Below, in pieces: positions 36,183 through 44,937 of a DNA stretch of 64,000 nt. A model generated the notes under the pieces. That model was not told the DNA's origin. It searched no databases and saw only the letters and a program-made list of their open reading frames with translations. Numbering within the stretch: position 1 is the stretch's first letter; each line of letters begins with the position of its first letter. Position numbers and translations under genes: made by a program. This DNA comes from Paenibacillus sp. FSL R10-2734. Its GTDB lineage: Bacteria; Bacillota; Bacilli; Paenibacillales; Paenibacillaceae. The stretch spans positions 1,984,001 to 2,048,000 of the forward strand of contig NZ_CP150170.1 in assembly GCF_037963865.1 (NCBI RefSeq), read 5' to 3'.

Positions 36183-37010
36183 ATGCAACTGCTGAACGGA
36201 ATATATGATGCCGCTCTGCTGCTATATGCCCTGAGCCTGCTGTTTGTTTTCTCGGATTGCCTTCATCGCAACCCGAGTGGGAAGCGGCTAGGCACGGGGC
36301 TTCTTGTTGTTGTGGGTCTTTTGCAAGCTGCGGGACTCGGGATTCGTTTCTCTCAGGAGCAGGGACTCCCCATTTTTACACCTTATGATTTCTTGTTCTG
36401 GTTTGCATTTAGTATTGTACTGACCTCGCTTGCGGTGGCGTTCACGCGTGGAGGCGAGTTTACGATTCTGCTGCTTAGTATGGCTGGATTCAGTGTTTTT
36501 CTGCTTAATCGGGTGTGGCTGACGGCGGGGGGACATACGCTTGAAACTTGGAGCGCGGTATATGGCTGGCTGACGATGCATGTGATTTTGGCCAACTTGA
36601 GTTTTGCTGCACTGACACTAGGGACGGTATTTGCAATATTGTACTTATTCCTGCACACCAGACTCAAAAGCAAGCAATGGAGTGACCGAATTCGCCGTTT
36701 GCCGAGCTTAGAGACTACAGATAAATATTCTTACACAGCTATTCTCGTGGGGACTCCTTTGTTGGCAATCTCTCTGGTGGTGGCTAGCTTATCCATTGTA
36801 TCTGAGGGACGGACGCTATTATTGAAGGATTTAAAAGTATTAACAACACTTATTGGCCTCGGAATTTACATATTTTATATTATCTTTAAGAAATCCGGGC
36901 GGAGAAGTGGAGTAAGTATGGCTCGCTGGGCGATTTTAGGATATGCTTTTACTATCTTGAATTTTTTGTTGAATTCTTGGTCTGGTTTTCACGGTTGGAG
37001 TGGGGAGTGA
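36183..37010 (+). CDS. hemX: HemX / CcsA-like integral membrane protein
   Basis: About 275 residues with eight hydrophobic segments, of the cytochrome c assembly (CcsA/ResC) superfamily. In B. subtilis HemX sits in the same place, after hemA, and lowers the cellular level of HemA. The start is either GTG 36174, overlapping hemA, or ATG 36183; I prefer the ATG because TAGGTGA ends 5-6 bases before it. Sequence hallmarks: FTPYDFLFWFAFSIVL and LTMHVILANLSFAALTLG. Confidence 0.88.
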   Translation: MQLLNGIYDAALLLYALSLLFVFSDCLHRNPSGKRLGTGLLVVVGLLQAAGLGIRFSQEQGLPIFTPYDFLFWFAFSIVLTSLAVAFTRGGEFTILLLSMAGFSVFLLNRVWLTAGGHTLETWSAVYGWLTMHVILANLSFAALTLGTVFAILYLFLHTRLKSKQWSDRIRRLPSLETTDKYSYTAILVGTPLLAISLVVASLSIVSEGRTLLLKDLKVLTTLIGLGIYIFYIIFKKSGRRSGVSMARWAILGYAFTILNFLLNSWSGFHGWSGE

Positions 37011-37015
37011 AGGGC

Positions 37016-37663
37016 ATGACGCGTTATTTACCCATAATGCTGGATTGCGAAGGGCAACCGATTGTGGTTATTGGCGGTGGTGTCGTGGCTGAACGGAAGG
37101 TGAGTGGGCTGCTGGAAGCTGGAGCGGTGGTTAGGGTGATTAGTCCCACTTTGACAGATACGCTTGTCTCTCTAGCAAAAAAAGGTCTCATGACCTGGCA
37201 TGACCGCTCTTATGCTCCCGGAGATCTCCGCGGGGCCTTTCTCGTATATGCGGCGACTGACGATCGAGCAGTTAATGAAGAAGTGGTGATGGAGGCTCGT
37301 CGTCTTGGCATTCCGGTGAACGTGGCTAGTCATGCGGAAGCGGGTAATTTTATCTCTCCTGGAGTTGTACGGAGGGGACGTTTGACGGTAGCGGTATCTA
37401 CTTCGGGTGCGGGCCCGCTTGCGGCTGCCAAGATTAAAAGCGTGCTGGAAGAGGCGCTGGATGCGGCTTATGAGCCATATTTGGATTTTGTACATACTAT
37501 GCGAACCCGGATTAAGGAAAAAGAACCTTCTACTGAAGTTCGTGGAAGGCTTTTGCGGAAGCTTGGAACGCTGGATGTGTTGAATGAGATGAGAGATGGC
37601 AGCTTTATCGCGTGGAGCCCGGAGGATATGGACGCTTGGATTGCAGATCATCGGGCGGAGTAG
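37016..37663 (+). CDS. Precorrin-2 dehydrogenase / sirohydrochlorin ferrochelatase-like protein (Met8p/YlnF type)
   Basis: Oxidises precorrin-2 to sirohydrochlorin, and in some members also inserts iron to give siroheme. NAD site VVIGGGVVAERKVSGLLEAG, then ASHAEAGNFISPGVVRRG and STSGAGPLAAAKIKSVLEE, the usual pattern of the CysG N-terminal domain. ATG 37016 follows GTGGGGAGTGAAGG; the frame is open to 36977 inside hemX, which I reject. 215 residues. With the CobA half of the gene at 39318 it gives the route from uroporphyrinogen III to siroheme. Confidence 0.92.
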   Translation: MTRYLPIMLDCEGQPIVVIGGGVVAERKVSGLLEAGAVVRVISPTLTDTLVSLAKKGLMTWHDRSYAPGDLRGAFLVYAATDDRAVNEEVVMEARRLGIPVNVASHAEAGNFISPGVVRRGRLTVAVSTSGAGPLAAAKIKSVLEEALDAAYEPYLDFVHTMRTRIKEKEPSTEVRGRLLRKLGTLDVLNEMRDGSFIAWSPEDMDAWIADHRAE

Positions 37664-37750
37664 AGTGCGCGTGGACACTGTGAATTTTAGAAAATTAGGT
37701 TAGATTAATGATATGAGTACAAATCGGGTTACTGGCTGGGATAGTTAGTA

Positions 37751-38285
37751 TAGCGGTATGAGTACGGATGGCTGGGTGAAGTGGCTGGAATGGTCGAATG
37801 TGCGGTATATATCCCGTTGAATTGGCCTGAAGTAGCTGAAATGGTCGAATGTGCGGTATATATCCCGTAGAAATGGGCTGAAGTGGCTGGAATGGTCGAA
37901 TGTACGGTATAAGTACCGCTGAAATGGGCTGAATTAGCTGGAATGGTCGAATGTGCGGTATATATCCCGTTGAATTGGCCTGAATTAGCTGGAATGGTCG
38001 ATTGAACGGTATATATCCCGTTGATTTGGGCTGAAGTAGCTGGAATGGTCGAATGAGCGGTAAAAGTACCGTTGAAATGATCAGCAACGACTAAAGTGAG
38101 AAAAAGAGGAGCAAAAATACCCCTAAATTGAGTAATAGTCGTCAAAAGAGATAAATGAAGAGTATAAATGCCCTTGAATTGCTCCAAAACGGCTATATCA
38201 ACGAAAAGAGGGGCAGAAATGCCCCTGAAATTGAGCTAGAACCGCCGAAGAGGCCAAATAAAAGGCATACATGCCTTTTAACAGC
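37751..38285 (+). repeat. 51-bp-phased intergenic array, about 11 units
   Basis: Unit starts, using the word TGGTCGA, fall at 37791, 37842, 37893, 37944, 37995 and 38046: exactly 51 bp each time. Each unit carries a dyad such as CGGTATAAGTACCG or CGGTATATATCCCG, at 37804, 37855, 37906, 37957, 38008 and 38059, with an earlier one at 37755. Downstream the sequence changes but the step continues: related dyads (GCAAAAATACCCC, GTATAAATGCCC, GGGGCAGAAATGCCCC, AAAGGCATACATGCCTTT) occur at about 38111, 38162, 38213 and 38265. No real gene; both strands show false open frames because 51 is divisible by 3. Confidence 0.88.
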
Positions 38286-38370
38286 ATGGAGTAGTTTTTG
38301 GTTAGTTTGAGTTACTATATATGATCTACGATGAATAGTAAGAGGCAGACGTTATCAGGAGGAATGGACA

Positions 38371-39321
38371 ATGCGGAAGATAATTGTGGGAAGTAGACAG
38401 AGCGCACTTGCATTGACGCAGACAGGACATGTAATTGCTGATCTTGAGCGACTGAGCGAGGAGCATGGGTTTGGATTCACTTTTGAGGTGAAAAAGATTA
38501 TCACCAAAGGGGACCGCATCCTTGATGTCACCTTGTCCAAGGTAGGCGGAAAAGGATTGTTCGTGAAGGAAATCGAGCAAGCGATGCTGGACAAAGAAAT
38601 CGACATGGCGGTGCACAGCATGAAGGATATGCCCTCCGAGCTACCGGAGGGACTGATCAATGGGGCTGTGCCGAAGCGTGTCGATCCGCGCGATGCACTG
38701 ATCTCTAGCGGAGGCGTCTCACTGGACGAGCTGCCTCCAGGCGCACGCGTAGGCACAAGCAGCCTACGCCGCTCCAGCCAGCTAGCTGCGCTGCGGCCTG
38801 ATCTGGTCATTGAGCCCGTGCGCGGCAACATTGACTCGCGGCTGGGCAAGCTGGAGAGCGGCGAGTACGACGCGATCCTGCTAGCAGCAGCGGGGCTGTC
38901 GCGCATGGGCTGGCAGGATCGCGTGAGCGCCTACCTGCCGCCTGAGGTTTGCCTGCCCGCTGTAGGGCAGGGCGCACTCGGCATCGAGTGCCGCGCAGAT
39001 GACGCCGATCTGCGGAAGCTGCTGGCGTTATACAACGACGCCGATACAGCGCTGACTGTGGCGGCGGAGCGCACATTCCTTGGCGCACTTAACGGCGGCT
39101 GCCAAGTGCCAATTGGCGCTTATGCGGTGCTTGACGCAGCTGATGCTGCTACCGCTGAGCACAAAATGATCTCCTTAACCGGAATGGTGGGAACACCTGA
39201 CGGTTCAACGATTTTGAAAGAAACTTGCACTGGGGCAGACCCTGTACAGCTTGGCGAAGAAGTCGCTAAGAAACTGATCGCAAGAGGCGCGGAGAAGATA
39301 CTGTCAGACGTTAGGGGATGA
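38371..39321 (+). CDS. hemC: Porphobilinogen deaminase (hydroxymethylbilane synthase)
   Basis: Joins four porphobilinogens into hydroxymethylbilane. Opening motif KIIVGSRQSALALTQT, the KDMPSELPEG loop, the arginine-rich GTSSLRRSSQL and VRGNIDSRLGKL, and the dipyrromethane-cofactor Cys244 in NGGCQVPIGAY. 316 residues. The ATG follows CAGGAGGAATGGACA. The middle of the gene (about 38.7-39.1 kb) is unusually GC-rich for this window. The stop overlaps the next gene by 4 bases. Confidence 0.97.
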   Translation: MRKIIVGSRQSALALTQTGHVIADLERLSEEHGFGFTFEVKKIITKGDRILDVTLSKVGGKGLFVKEIEQAMLDKEIDMAVHSMKDMPSELPEGLINGAVPKRVDPRDALISSGGVSLDELPPGARVGTSSLRRSSQLAALRPDLVIEPVRGNIDSRLGKLESGEYDAILLAAAGLSRMGWQDRVSAYLPPEVCLPAVGQGALGIECRADDADLRKLLALYNDADTALTVAAERTFLGALNGGCQVPIGAYAVLDAADAATAEHKMISLTGMVGTPDGSTILKETCTGADPVQLGEEVAKKLIARGAEKILSDVRG

Positions 39322-40874
39322 GGGGATTGACGGGGAAGGTTTATTTGGTAGGTGCAGGTCCCGGGGACGCAAAGCTGATTACTGTAAAAGGCCTCGAGTG
39401 TATCCAAAAAAGCGACGTGCTAGTGTACGATCGGCTGGCAAGTCCTAGATTGCTGAAATTCATGAAGCCCGGCGGAGAGAAGATTTATGTAGGCAAGCTG
39501 CCGGATCGCCACACGATGAAGCAGGAAGAGATTAATCAATTGTTAGTTGATCTGGCTTTACAGGGGAAAACCGTAGTGCGGCTGAAGGGTGGGGACCCTA
39601 CGATTTTTGGCCGAGTGGGTGAAGAAGCGGAGCTGCTCCGCAAAAATGGGATCTATTACGAAATCGTACCGGGCATCACGTCGGCGATCAGCGTACCAGC
39701 ATATGCGGGTATACCTGTCACGCACCGTGATCATGCCTCTTCCCTGTCGATTATTACTGGACACGAAAGTCCGGATAAACTGGATCATTCCATTCATTGG
39801 GATAAAGTAACGAACGCCACGGGGACGTTAGTGTTTCTAATGGGCGTTGCAAAAATAGGATATATCAGCGGGCAGCTGATCAAGCACGGGCGGCCACCCG
39901 AAACACCAGTGGCGCTTGTGCGCTGGGGCACCCGCGCCGATCAGGAGACGCTGACGGGAACCCTCGCCGATATTGAGGCGAAGGTGAAGGCGGCGGATTT
40001 TCAGCCGCCGGCAGTCATCGTCGTTGGCGACGTTGTGCTGCAACGTGAGCAGCTCAAGTGGGTTGAGGCGATGCCGTTATTCGGCAAACGCATCGTGGTG
40101 ACACGGGCTCGCAGCCAAGCAAGCGAGCTAGTGGATATGATTGAGGAACTCGGCGGGGAACCCTACGAGTTTCCGGTGATCGAGACGATTATGCCGGAAG
40201 GCGCAGAGAAGAAGGCGAAGATAACAGCGGCGCTTGGCGCGCTGGAATCGTACGACTGGGTATTCTTCACTAGCGCGAACGGCGTGGAGTTTTTTTGGCG
40301 CCACTTGGCGGAGCTGGGGGCGGACATTCGTGGGCTTTACCGCGCAAGGATTGCAGCGGTGGGGCCGGGCACGGCAGCCGCGCTGGCGCAGCGCGGGGTA
40401 ATTGCCGAGGAACTTCCGGCGAAATTTCAGGCGGAAGGTCTGATTGAGACGTTCGGTCCTCGGCTGCTGCCGGGGCAGAACGTGCTGTTGCCGCGCGGCG
40501 ATCTGGGGCGCGATTGGCTGCCGGACAAGCTGAGAGAGCTTGGGCTGCAAGTGACTGACGTCGATACTTATGAGACGATTGTGACTGGCGAAGATGATGT
40601 TGAGCTATTGAAGCTGTTAGAGGAAGGTCGCGTTCACGCAGTAACCTTTACTAGCTCTTCGACTGTGCGTAACTTCATGCACATTCTGAAGAGGATGGGG
40701 CTCGAAGATCCACTTTCGCTTCTAGCAAACGTAAAAATAGCCTGCATCGGGCCATTAACCGAGCAGACTGCTGTGGAGGCAGGACTGACTCCGGGTCTAC
40801 TTCCTGAAGAAGCAACTATTAATAGTTTGGTGCAAGAGCTTTGCCGCTGGAATGCAGAGACTCAGCTGCAGTAG
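39318..40874 (+). CDS. Fused uroporphyrinogen-III C-methyltransferase and uroporphyrinogen-III synthase (CobA-HemD)
   Basis: Two enzymes in one 518-residue chain. Residues about 5-245 are the SAM-dependent methyltransferase that diverts uroporphyrinogen III toward siroheme: VYLVGAGPGDAKLITVKG, KGGDPTIFGRVGEEA, VPGITSAISVPAYAGIPVTH. Residues about 252-512 are HemD, which closes hydroxymethylbilane to uroporphyrinogen III: RIVVTRARSQASELVDMI, SANGVEFFWRHL, TFTSSSTVRNFMHIL. The start may be ATG 39318, overlapping hemC, or TTG 39327 with AGGGGAT 7 bases upstream. The fusion puts the ring-closing enzyme and the first branch enzyme together. Confidence 0.95.
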   Translation: MRGLTGKVYLVGAGPGDAKLITVKGLECIQKSDVLVYDRLASPRLLKFMKPGGEKIYVGKLPDRHTMKQEEINQLLVDLALQGKTVVRLKGGDPTIFGRVGEEAELLRKNGIYYEIVPGITSAISVPAYAGIPVTHRDHASSLSIITGHESPDKLDHSIHWDKVTNATGTLVFLMGVAKIGYISGQLIKHGRPPETPVALVRWGTRADQETLTGTLADIEAKVKAADFQPPAVIVVGDVVLQREQLKWVEAMPLFGKRIVVTRARSQASELVDMIEELGGEPYEFPVIETIMPEGAEKKAKITAALGALESYDWVFFTSANGVEFFWRHLAELGADIRGLYRARIAAVGPGTAAALAQRGVIAEELPAKFQAEGLIETFGPRLLPGQNVLLPRGDLGRDWLPDKLRELGLQVTDVDTYETIVTGEDDVELLKLLEEGRVHAVTFTSSSTVRNFMHILKRMGLEDPLSLLANVKIACIGPLTEQTAVEAGLTPGLLPEEATINSLVQELCRWNAETQLQ

Positions 40875-41080
40875 CGCTTGGATCGAGGATAGACCGAAGC
40901 AAAAGTTACTGGTGAGCTTACATTCAGGTGGGAAGCTAGAAACTGTTTAGTCTGTGGGGAGAGTAGTAGCTGTTCTACGGAGGAAGACAGTTCCTACTTA
41001 GAAATGGGAAATATTGCATTCAGCTCATAGTTAGTTAGATTATAGGTTTGAGTTTGTTCGTAGTTACTAAATGGTTCGTA

Positions 41081-41137
41081 GTCACTCTTCGAGTTTGAAG
41101 TCACTCTTCGAGTTTGAAGTCACTTTTCGAGTTCGGA
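41081..41137 (+). repeat. 19-bp tandem repeat, three units
   Basis: GTCACTCTTCGAGTTTGAA at 41081 and 41100 and a variant at 41119 (GTCACTTTTCGAGTTCGGA), with a decayed unit before them. It is part of the 676-base gap 40875-41550, which holds no gene I can support. The sequence before it (40875-41080) shows nothing recognisable. Confidence 0.8.
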
Positions 41138-41303
41138 GTATAATATTTGGTTGTAAACTAATTGGTATGTAGAGAATATGTCAGTAGGTTAATGTGAGCA
41201 ATGAAAATGTGTGTTTAAGTGCGGATATGTGCTGTGCGGATCAGTAGCCACGTGCCACGTGGTGCAAGTATAGTTTCCGTTCTCGTATGAGATCTGCTTG
41301 AGG

Positions 41304-41490
41304 TTTAGTTGCACTTTATACACTTAAATTCCCTGAATATCAGCTGAAATGATTTTAGTTGTAATATGTGCAATTAAATATGCGCTTAAACAGGGGTTTT
41401 CGCTCTTTTGTAATAAATAACTGTAGAGAGTGCAACTAAAGCTTACAGTTACGATAAAACATCAAAATAACTGCACAAACTACAACTAAG
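41304..41490 (+). repeat. Nested inverted repeats with a 50-bp step
   Basis: TTTAGTTGCACT (41304-41315) is the exact inverse of AGTGCAACTAAA (41429-41440). TTTAGTTGTA (41354) is nearly the inverse of TACAACTAAG (41481-41490). The two left arms are 50 bp apart and so are the two right arms. It lies just upstream of hemB. No coding sequence. Confidence 0.75.
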
Positions 41491-41550
41491 CCGCAGTTAG
41501 TTAACAATCGAGGGTTTGGTTAGATATTTTATTTTCAGGAGGATGAACAA

Positions 41551-42549
41551 ATGAGCTTTCCTATAACACGTCACCGCCGTCTACGCGGTTCTGCTGGAAT
41601 TCGCGGCATGGTGCGGGAGACGGTACTGAATGTGCTGGATTTTGTACAGCCTATATTTGTGACTTATGGAACAGGTGTGAAGAATGAGATTAGCTCGATG
41701 CCGGGTGTGTACCATTTTTCACTGGATACGCTAAAAGAAGAAGTGGACGAGATTGCCGCACTAGGCATCCCGGCTGTGCTTCTGTTCGGTATTCCTGAAA
41801 CGAAGGACGCCATTGGCTCTTCCGGTTTCGCAGAGGATGGAATTGTGCAAGAGGCTACGCGCTTGATTAAGATGTGGTACCCCGAGCTATTGGTCGTTGC
41901 AGATACCTGCCTTTGTGAATTTACGGATCACGGACATTGCGGGATGGTGCATACACATACGGTGAACGGTGTCGTGCATGGTGATGTCATTAACGATGCT
42001 TCGCTGGAGCTGCTGACTCGTACTGCTGTATCTCAAGCTAAAGCTGGTGCAGATATTATCGCCCCTTCGAACATGATGGATGGATTCGTACACGCGATCC
42101 GTGCTGGACTTGATGAGAATGGTTTTGAGCATGTGCCGATTATGTCGTATTCGGTCAAATATGCTTCGGCATTTTATGGTCCTTTCCGCGAAGCGGCAGA
42201 TTCGGCGCCACAGTTCGGAAATCGCAAAACGTATCAAATGGACCCTGCCAATCTGCGAGAAGCGCTACGCGAAGCAGAGTCCGATGTGCTGGAAGGTGCG
42301 GACATGCTGATGGTGAAGCCAGCTCTGGCTTACTTGGACGTGATTCGTACGATCCGCGACCAGTTCGATTTGCCTCTTGTGGCTTATAATGTGAGTGGCG
42401 AATATTCCATGGTAAAAGCAGCAGCACAGCAAGGCTGGATCGACGAGCAAGCGGTTGTGCTGGAAATGCTGACTGGCATGAAACGCGCTGGAGCGGACAT
42501 TATTATTACTTATTTTGCAAAAGATGCTGCCCGCTGGCTACGCGGTTAA
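41551..42549 (+). CDS. hemB: Delta-aminolevulinic acid dehydratase (porphobilinogen synthase)
   Basis: Condenses two aminolevulinates to porphobilinogen. The zinc-type metal site Cys120, Cys122, Cys130 is in DTCLCEFTDHGHCG. The two Schiff-base lysines are Lys203 (SYSVKYAS) and Lys256 (MLMVKPALAYLD). 332 residues, normal. The ATG follows TCAGGAGGATGAACA. It is set apart from cobA-hemD by a 676-base gap rich in repeats, so it may have its own promoter; none is obvious. Confidence 0.97.
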   Translation: MSFPITRHRRLRGSAGIRGMVRETVLNVLDFVQPIFVTYGTGVKNEISSMPGVYHFSLDTLKEEVDEIAALGIPAVLLFGIPETKDAIGSSGFAEDGIVQEATRLIKMWYPELLVVADTCLCEFTDHGHCGMVHTHTVNGVVHGDVINDASLELLTRTAVSQAKAGADIIAPSNMMDGFVHAIRAGLDENGFEHVPIMSYSVKYASAFYGPFREAADSAPQFGNRKTYQMDPANLREALREAESDVLEGADMLMVKPALAYLDVIRTIRDQFDLPLVAYNVSGEYSMVKAAAQQGWIDEQAVVLEMLTGMKRAGADIIITYFAKDAARWLRG

Positions 42550-42634
42550 TCTCAATCACGCCGACATCGCTGTCGCTGTATAGGCAGATCCCTTAATACT
42601 TATGTAACCAAGAACAGAACAGGAGTGAAGATAG

Positions 42635-43936
42635 ATGAGTAATGTGCCAATGGCGCGTAAAGAGGAAGCGTCCCGGAAGGCTTTTGATGAAGCAAAACAA
42701 TATATTCCCGGCGGGGTGAACAGCCCTGTTCGAGCATTCAAATCCGTAGGATTGACTCCGATTTATGTGGATCATGGAGAAGGCTCGCGTATTTATGATA
42801 TCGACGGCAACAGCTTTATCGACTATGTATGCTCATGGGGACCGCTGATTATGGGTCATGCGCATCCTGAGGTTGTAAAAGCATTGCAGGAGACGGCGGT
42901 AAAAGGGACAAGCTTTGGTGCTCCGACGTTACTCGAAACAGAAATGGCAAAAACAGTTGTTGAACGTGTAGCATCTGTAGATATCGTGCGTATGGTTAAC
43001 TCTGGAACGGAAGCTACGATGAGTGCGATTCGTTTGGCACGTGGTTACACTGGACGCAGCAAAATCTTGAAGTTTGAAGGCTCTTACCATGGTCATGCGG
43101 ATAGTCTGCTTATTAAGGCGGGTTCCGGTGTGGCTACATTAGGTTTGCCGGATAGTCCTGGCGTTCCTGAAGGTGTAGCAATGAATACAATTACGGTTCC
43201 TTACAACGATTTGGAGTCGACCCAATTAGCTTTTGAACGTTTTGGTCATGAGATTGCTGCAGTGATTGTAGAGCCGATTGCGGGGAACATGGGCGTTGTA
43301 CCACCACTTCCAGGATTCCTAGAAGGACTCCGTAAGTTAACTTCAGACAATGGAGCTTTGCTTATTTTTGATGAAGTAATGACAGGCTTCCGTGTCAATC
43401 GTGGCTGTGCTCAAGGTCTGTTCAACATTACTCCGGATATCACCTGTTTCGGCAAAGTAATCGGTGGAGGACTTCCAGTAGGTGCTTATGGCGGCAAAAG
43501 AGAGATCATGGAGCAAATCGCTCCTACGGGACCGATCTATCAGGCTGGCACACTTAGTGGTAATCCATTAGCGATGGCAGCAGGCTTCACTACGCTGAAG
43601 CTGTTGACACCGGAAGTATATGATCGTCTGGAGCAATTAGGTGCGCGTCTGGAAGCAGGCTTGAAAAAGAATTCAATCGAGACTGGTATTCCGCTGACGA
43701 TTAACCGAGTAGGATCGATGGTCTGCCCTTTCTTCACTGAAGGACCTGTAACTAATTTTGAGACGGCCAAGACTAGCGACACGGATCTATTCCGTCGTTA
43801 CTTTGGTCATATGCTGAGCCAAGGTATTAGCGTTCCACCTTCACAGTTTGAAGGTATGTTCGTATCGGCTGCGCATAGTGAGCAGGATATTGATGATACC
43901 ATTGAGGGCCACTATAATGCCCTGAAGGCCCTTTGA
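42635..43936 (+). CDS. hemL: Glutamate-1-semialdehyde 2,1-aminomutase
   Basis: PLP enzyme making 5-aminolevulinate from glutamate-1-semialdehyde, the product of HemA. Motifs: YIPGGVNSPVRAFKSVG, FVNSGTEA-like MVNSGTEATMSAIRLARGYTG, LIFDEVMTGFRV, and the PLP lysine Lys274 in CFGKVIGGGLPVGAYGG. 433 residues. The ATG follows CAGGAGTGAAGATAG. The stop overlaps the start of the pseudouridine synthase gene. Confidence 0.97.
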   Translation: MSNVPMARKEEASRKAFDEAKQYIPGGVNSPVRAFKSVGLTPIYVDHGEGSRIYDIDGNSFIDYVCSWGPLIMGHAHPEVVKALQETAVKGTSFGAPTLLETEMAKTVVERVASVDIVRMVNSGTEATMSAIRLARGYTGRSKILKFEGSYHGHADSLLIKAGSGVATLGLPDSPGVPEGVAMNTITVPYNDLESTQLAFERFGHEIAAVIVEPIAGNMGVVPPLPGFLEGLRKLTSDNGALLIFDEVMTGFRVNRGCAQGLFNITPDITCFGKVIGGGLPVGAYGGKREIMEQIAPTGPIYQAGTLSGNPLAMAAGFTTLKLLTPEVYDRLEQLGARLEAGLKKNSIETGIPLTINRVGSMVCPFFTEGPVTNFETAKTSDTDLFRRYFGHMLSQGISVPPSQFEGMFVSAAHSEQDIDDTIEGHYNALKAL

Positions 43937-44868
43937 TTACCGGAGCCGGAGAACGAACCGGTGGTGGAGCTTGGACTAGACGTGGAGAATGGCTGGAAGT
44001 AACACCCGGTAGAATCATTACAGGTGCCGAGGACCCTGAAGCTGCGATTGACAAGTGGCTGCTGGAAACCGTAGGCATGCCTGAGAAGCTTCATCTGCGT
44101 TTGCGCCGTGAGGGGGGCATTCAGTGGAAGGGAGATCGACTTCGGCTGGCTCTTTTTCCTTACCGTGAAGCGGGCATTGAAACGGTATGGGAAGAGCTTG
44201 AGGTGCTGTATGAGGATGATTTCTGCCTCGTTGCCCATAAGCCTGCAGGCATGGCGGTTCATCCGGATGGCAGTGGCTTAGGTGTAACGCTGGATCACCT
44301 TGTAGCTGCGCATTATGTCGCTTCCGGTGATGGTGTAGCGGTAAGACATATTCACCGACTGGATAAGGATACAACAGGCCCGGTGATGTACGCGAAGAAT
44401 GAGTTCGCACAGCTTGTCCTAGACGAGAATATGCGTGAAAAAAGCATCTCGCGGCTCTACGCCGCGATCGTAGAAGGCATAGTGCCGCCTCCGCTTAAGG
44501 TGATCGACGCGCCGATTGGGCGCGATCGTCATCATGCGGCGCGGAGAAGAGTCTCGCCCGGCGGACAATCCGCCGTGACCCGAATCACCCAGCGCGAGGC
44601 ACTGCATGGCGGAAGCCTGGTGCATGTGCAGCTGGAGACTGGCCGGACGCATCAGATTCGCGTCCATCTCAGCCATGTGGGTCATCCCTTGTATGGGGAT
44701 GCGCTATATGGTGGTCCGGTATGGCCAACCAGCGCTGCCGGCCGCCATGCGCTCCACGGCGAGTCATTGTCCTTCCGTCATCCGTGGAGCGGAGAAATGC
44801 TCGAAGTGAGCGATCCGTGGCCAGAGGATATGCTGCAGCTGCGGGAGCTGCTGACTGAAGCGCCTTGA
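43933..44868 (+). CDS. RluA-family RNA pseudouridine synthase
   Basis: Isomerises uridine to pseudouridine in ribosomal or transfer RNA; the target cannot be told from sequence. Catalytic Asp144 is in HIHRLDKDTTG, and GRTHQIRVHLSHVGHPLYGD follows. The first 90 residues are a divergent N-terminal part, without a clear S4 domain. The TTG at 43933 overlaps the hemL stop; the ribosome site is weak, so the true start could be further in. 311 residues from the TTG. A terminator follows at 44887. Confidence 0.9.
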   Translation: MITGAGERTGGGAWTRRGEWLEVTPGRIITGAEDPEAAIDKWLLETVGMPEKLHLRLRREGGIQWKGDRLRLALFPYREAGIETVWEELEVLYEDDFCLVAHKPAGMAVHPDGSGLGVTLDHLVAAHYVASGDGVAVRHIHRLDKDTTGPVMYAKNEFAQLVLDENMREKSISRLYAAIVEGIVPPPLKVIDAPIGRDRHHAARRRVSPGGQSAVTRITQREALHGGSLVHVQLETGRTHQIRVHLSHVGHPLYGDALYGGPVWPTSAAGRHALHGESLSFRHPWSGEMLEVSDPWPEDMLQLRELLTEAP

Positions 44869-44886
44869 TGGCTATGTCATAACCTA

Positions 44887-44931
44887 AAGAACCGTAGAAT
44901 CAGCACAGGCTGGTTTTACGGTTCTTTTTAT
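44887..44931 (+). terminator. Terminator of the hem operon / pseudouridine synthase
   Basis: AAGAACCGTA (44887-44896) pairs with TACGGTTCTT (44917-44926) over a 20-base loop, then T-rich. Confidence 0.85.
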
Positions 44932-44937
44932 AAACTG

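Noticed and set aside
37695..38187. Minus-strand open frames with 17-residue repeats (IRPFQL.. / HSTIPATSA.. patterns)
   Set aside because: They arise because the 51-bp DNA repeat contains no stop in two frames and 51 is divisible by 3. Two different frames are open over the same bases, there is no ribosome site, and the dyads explain the sequence better.
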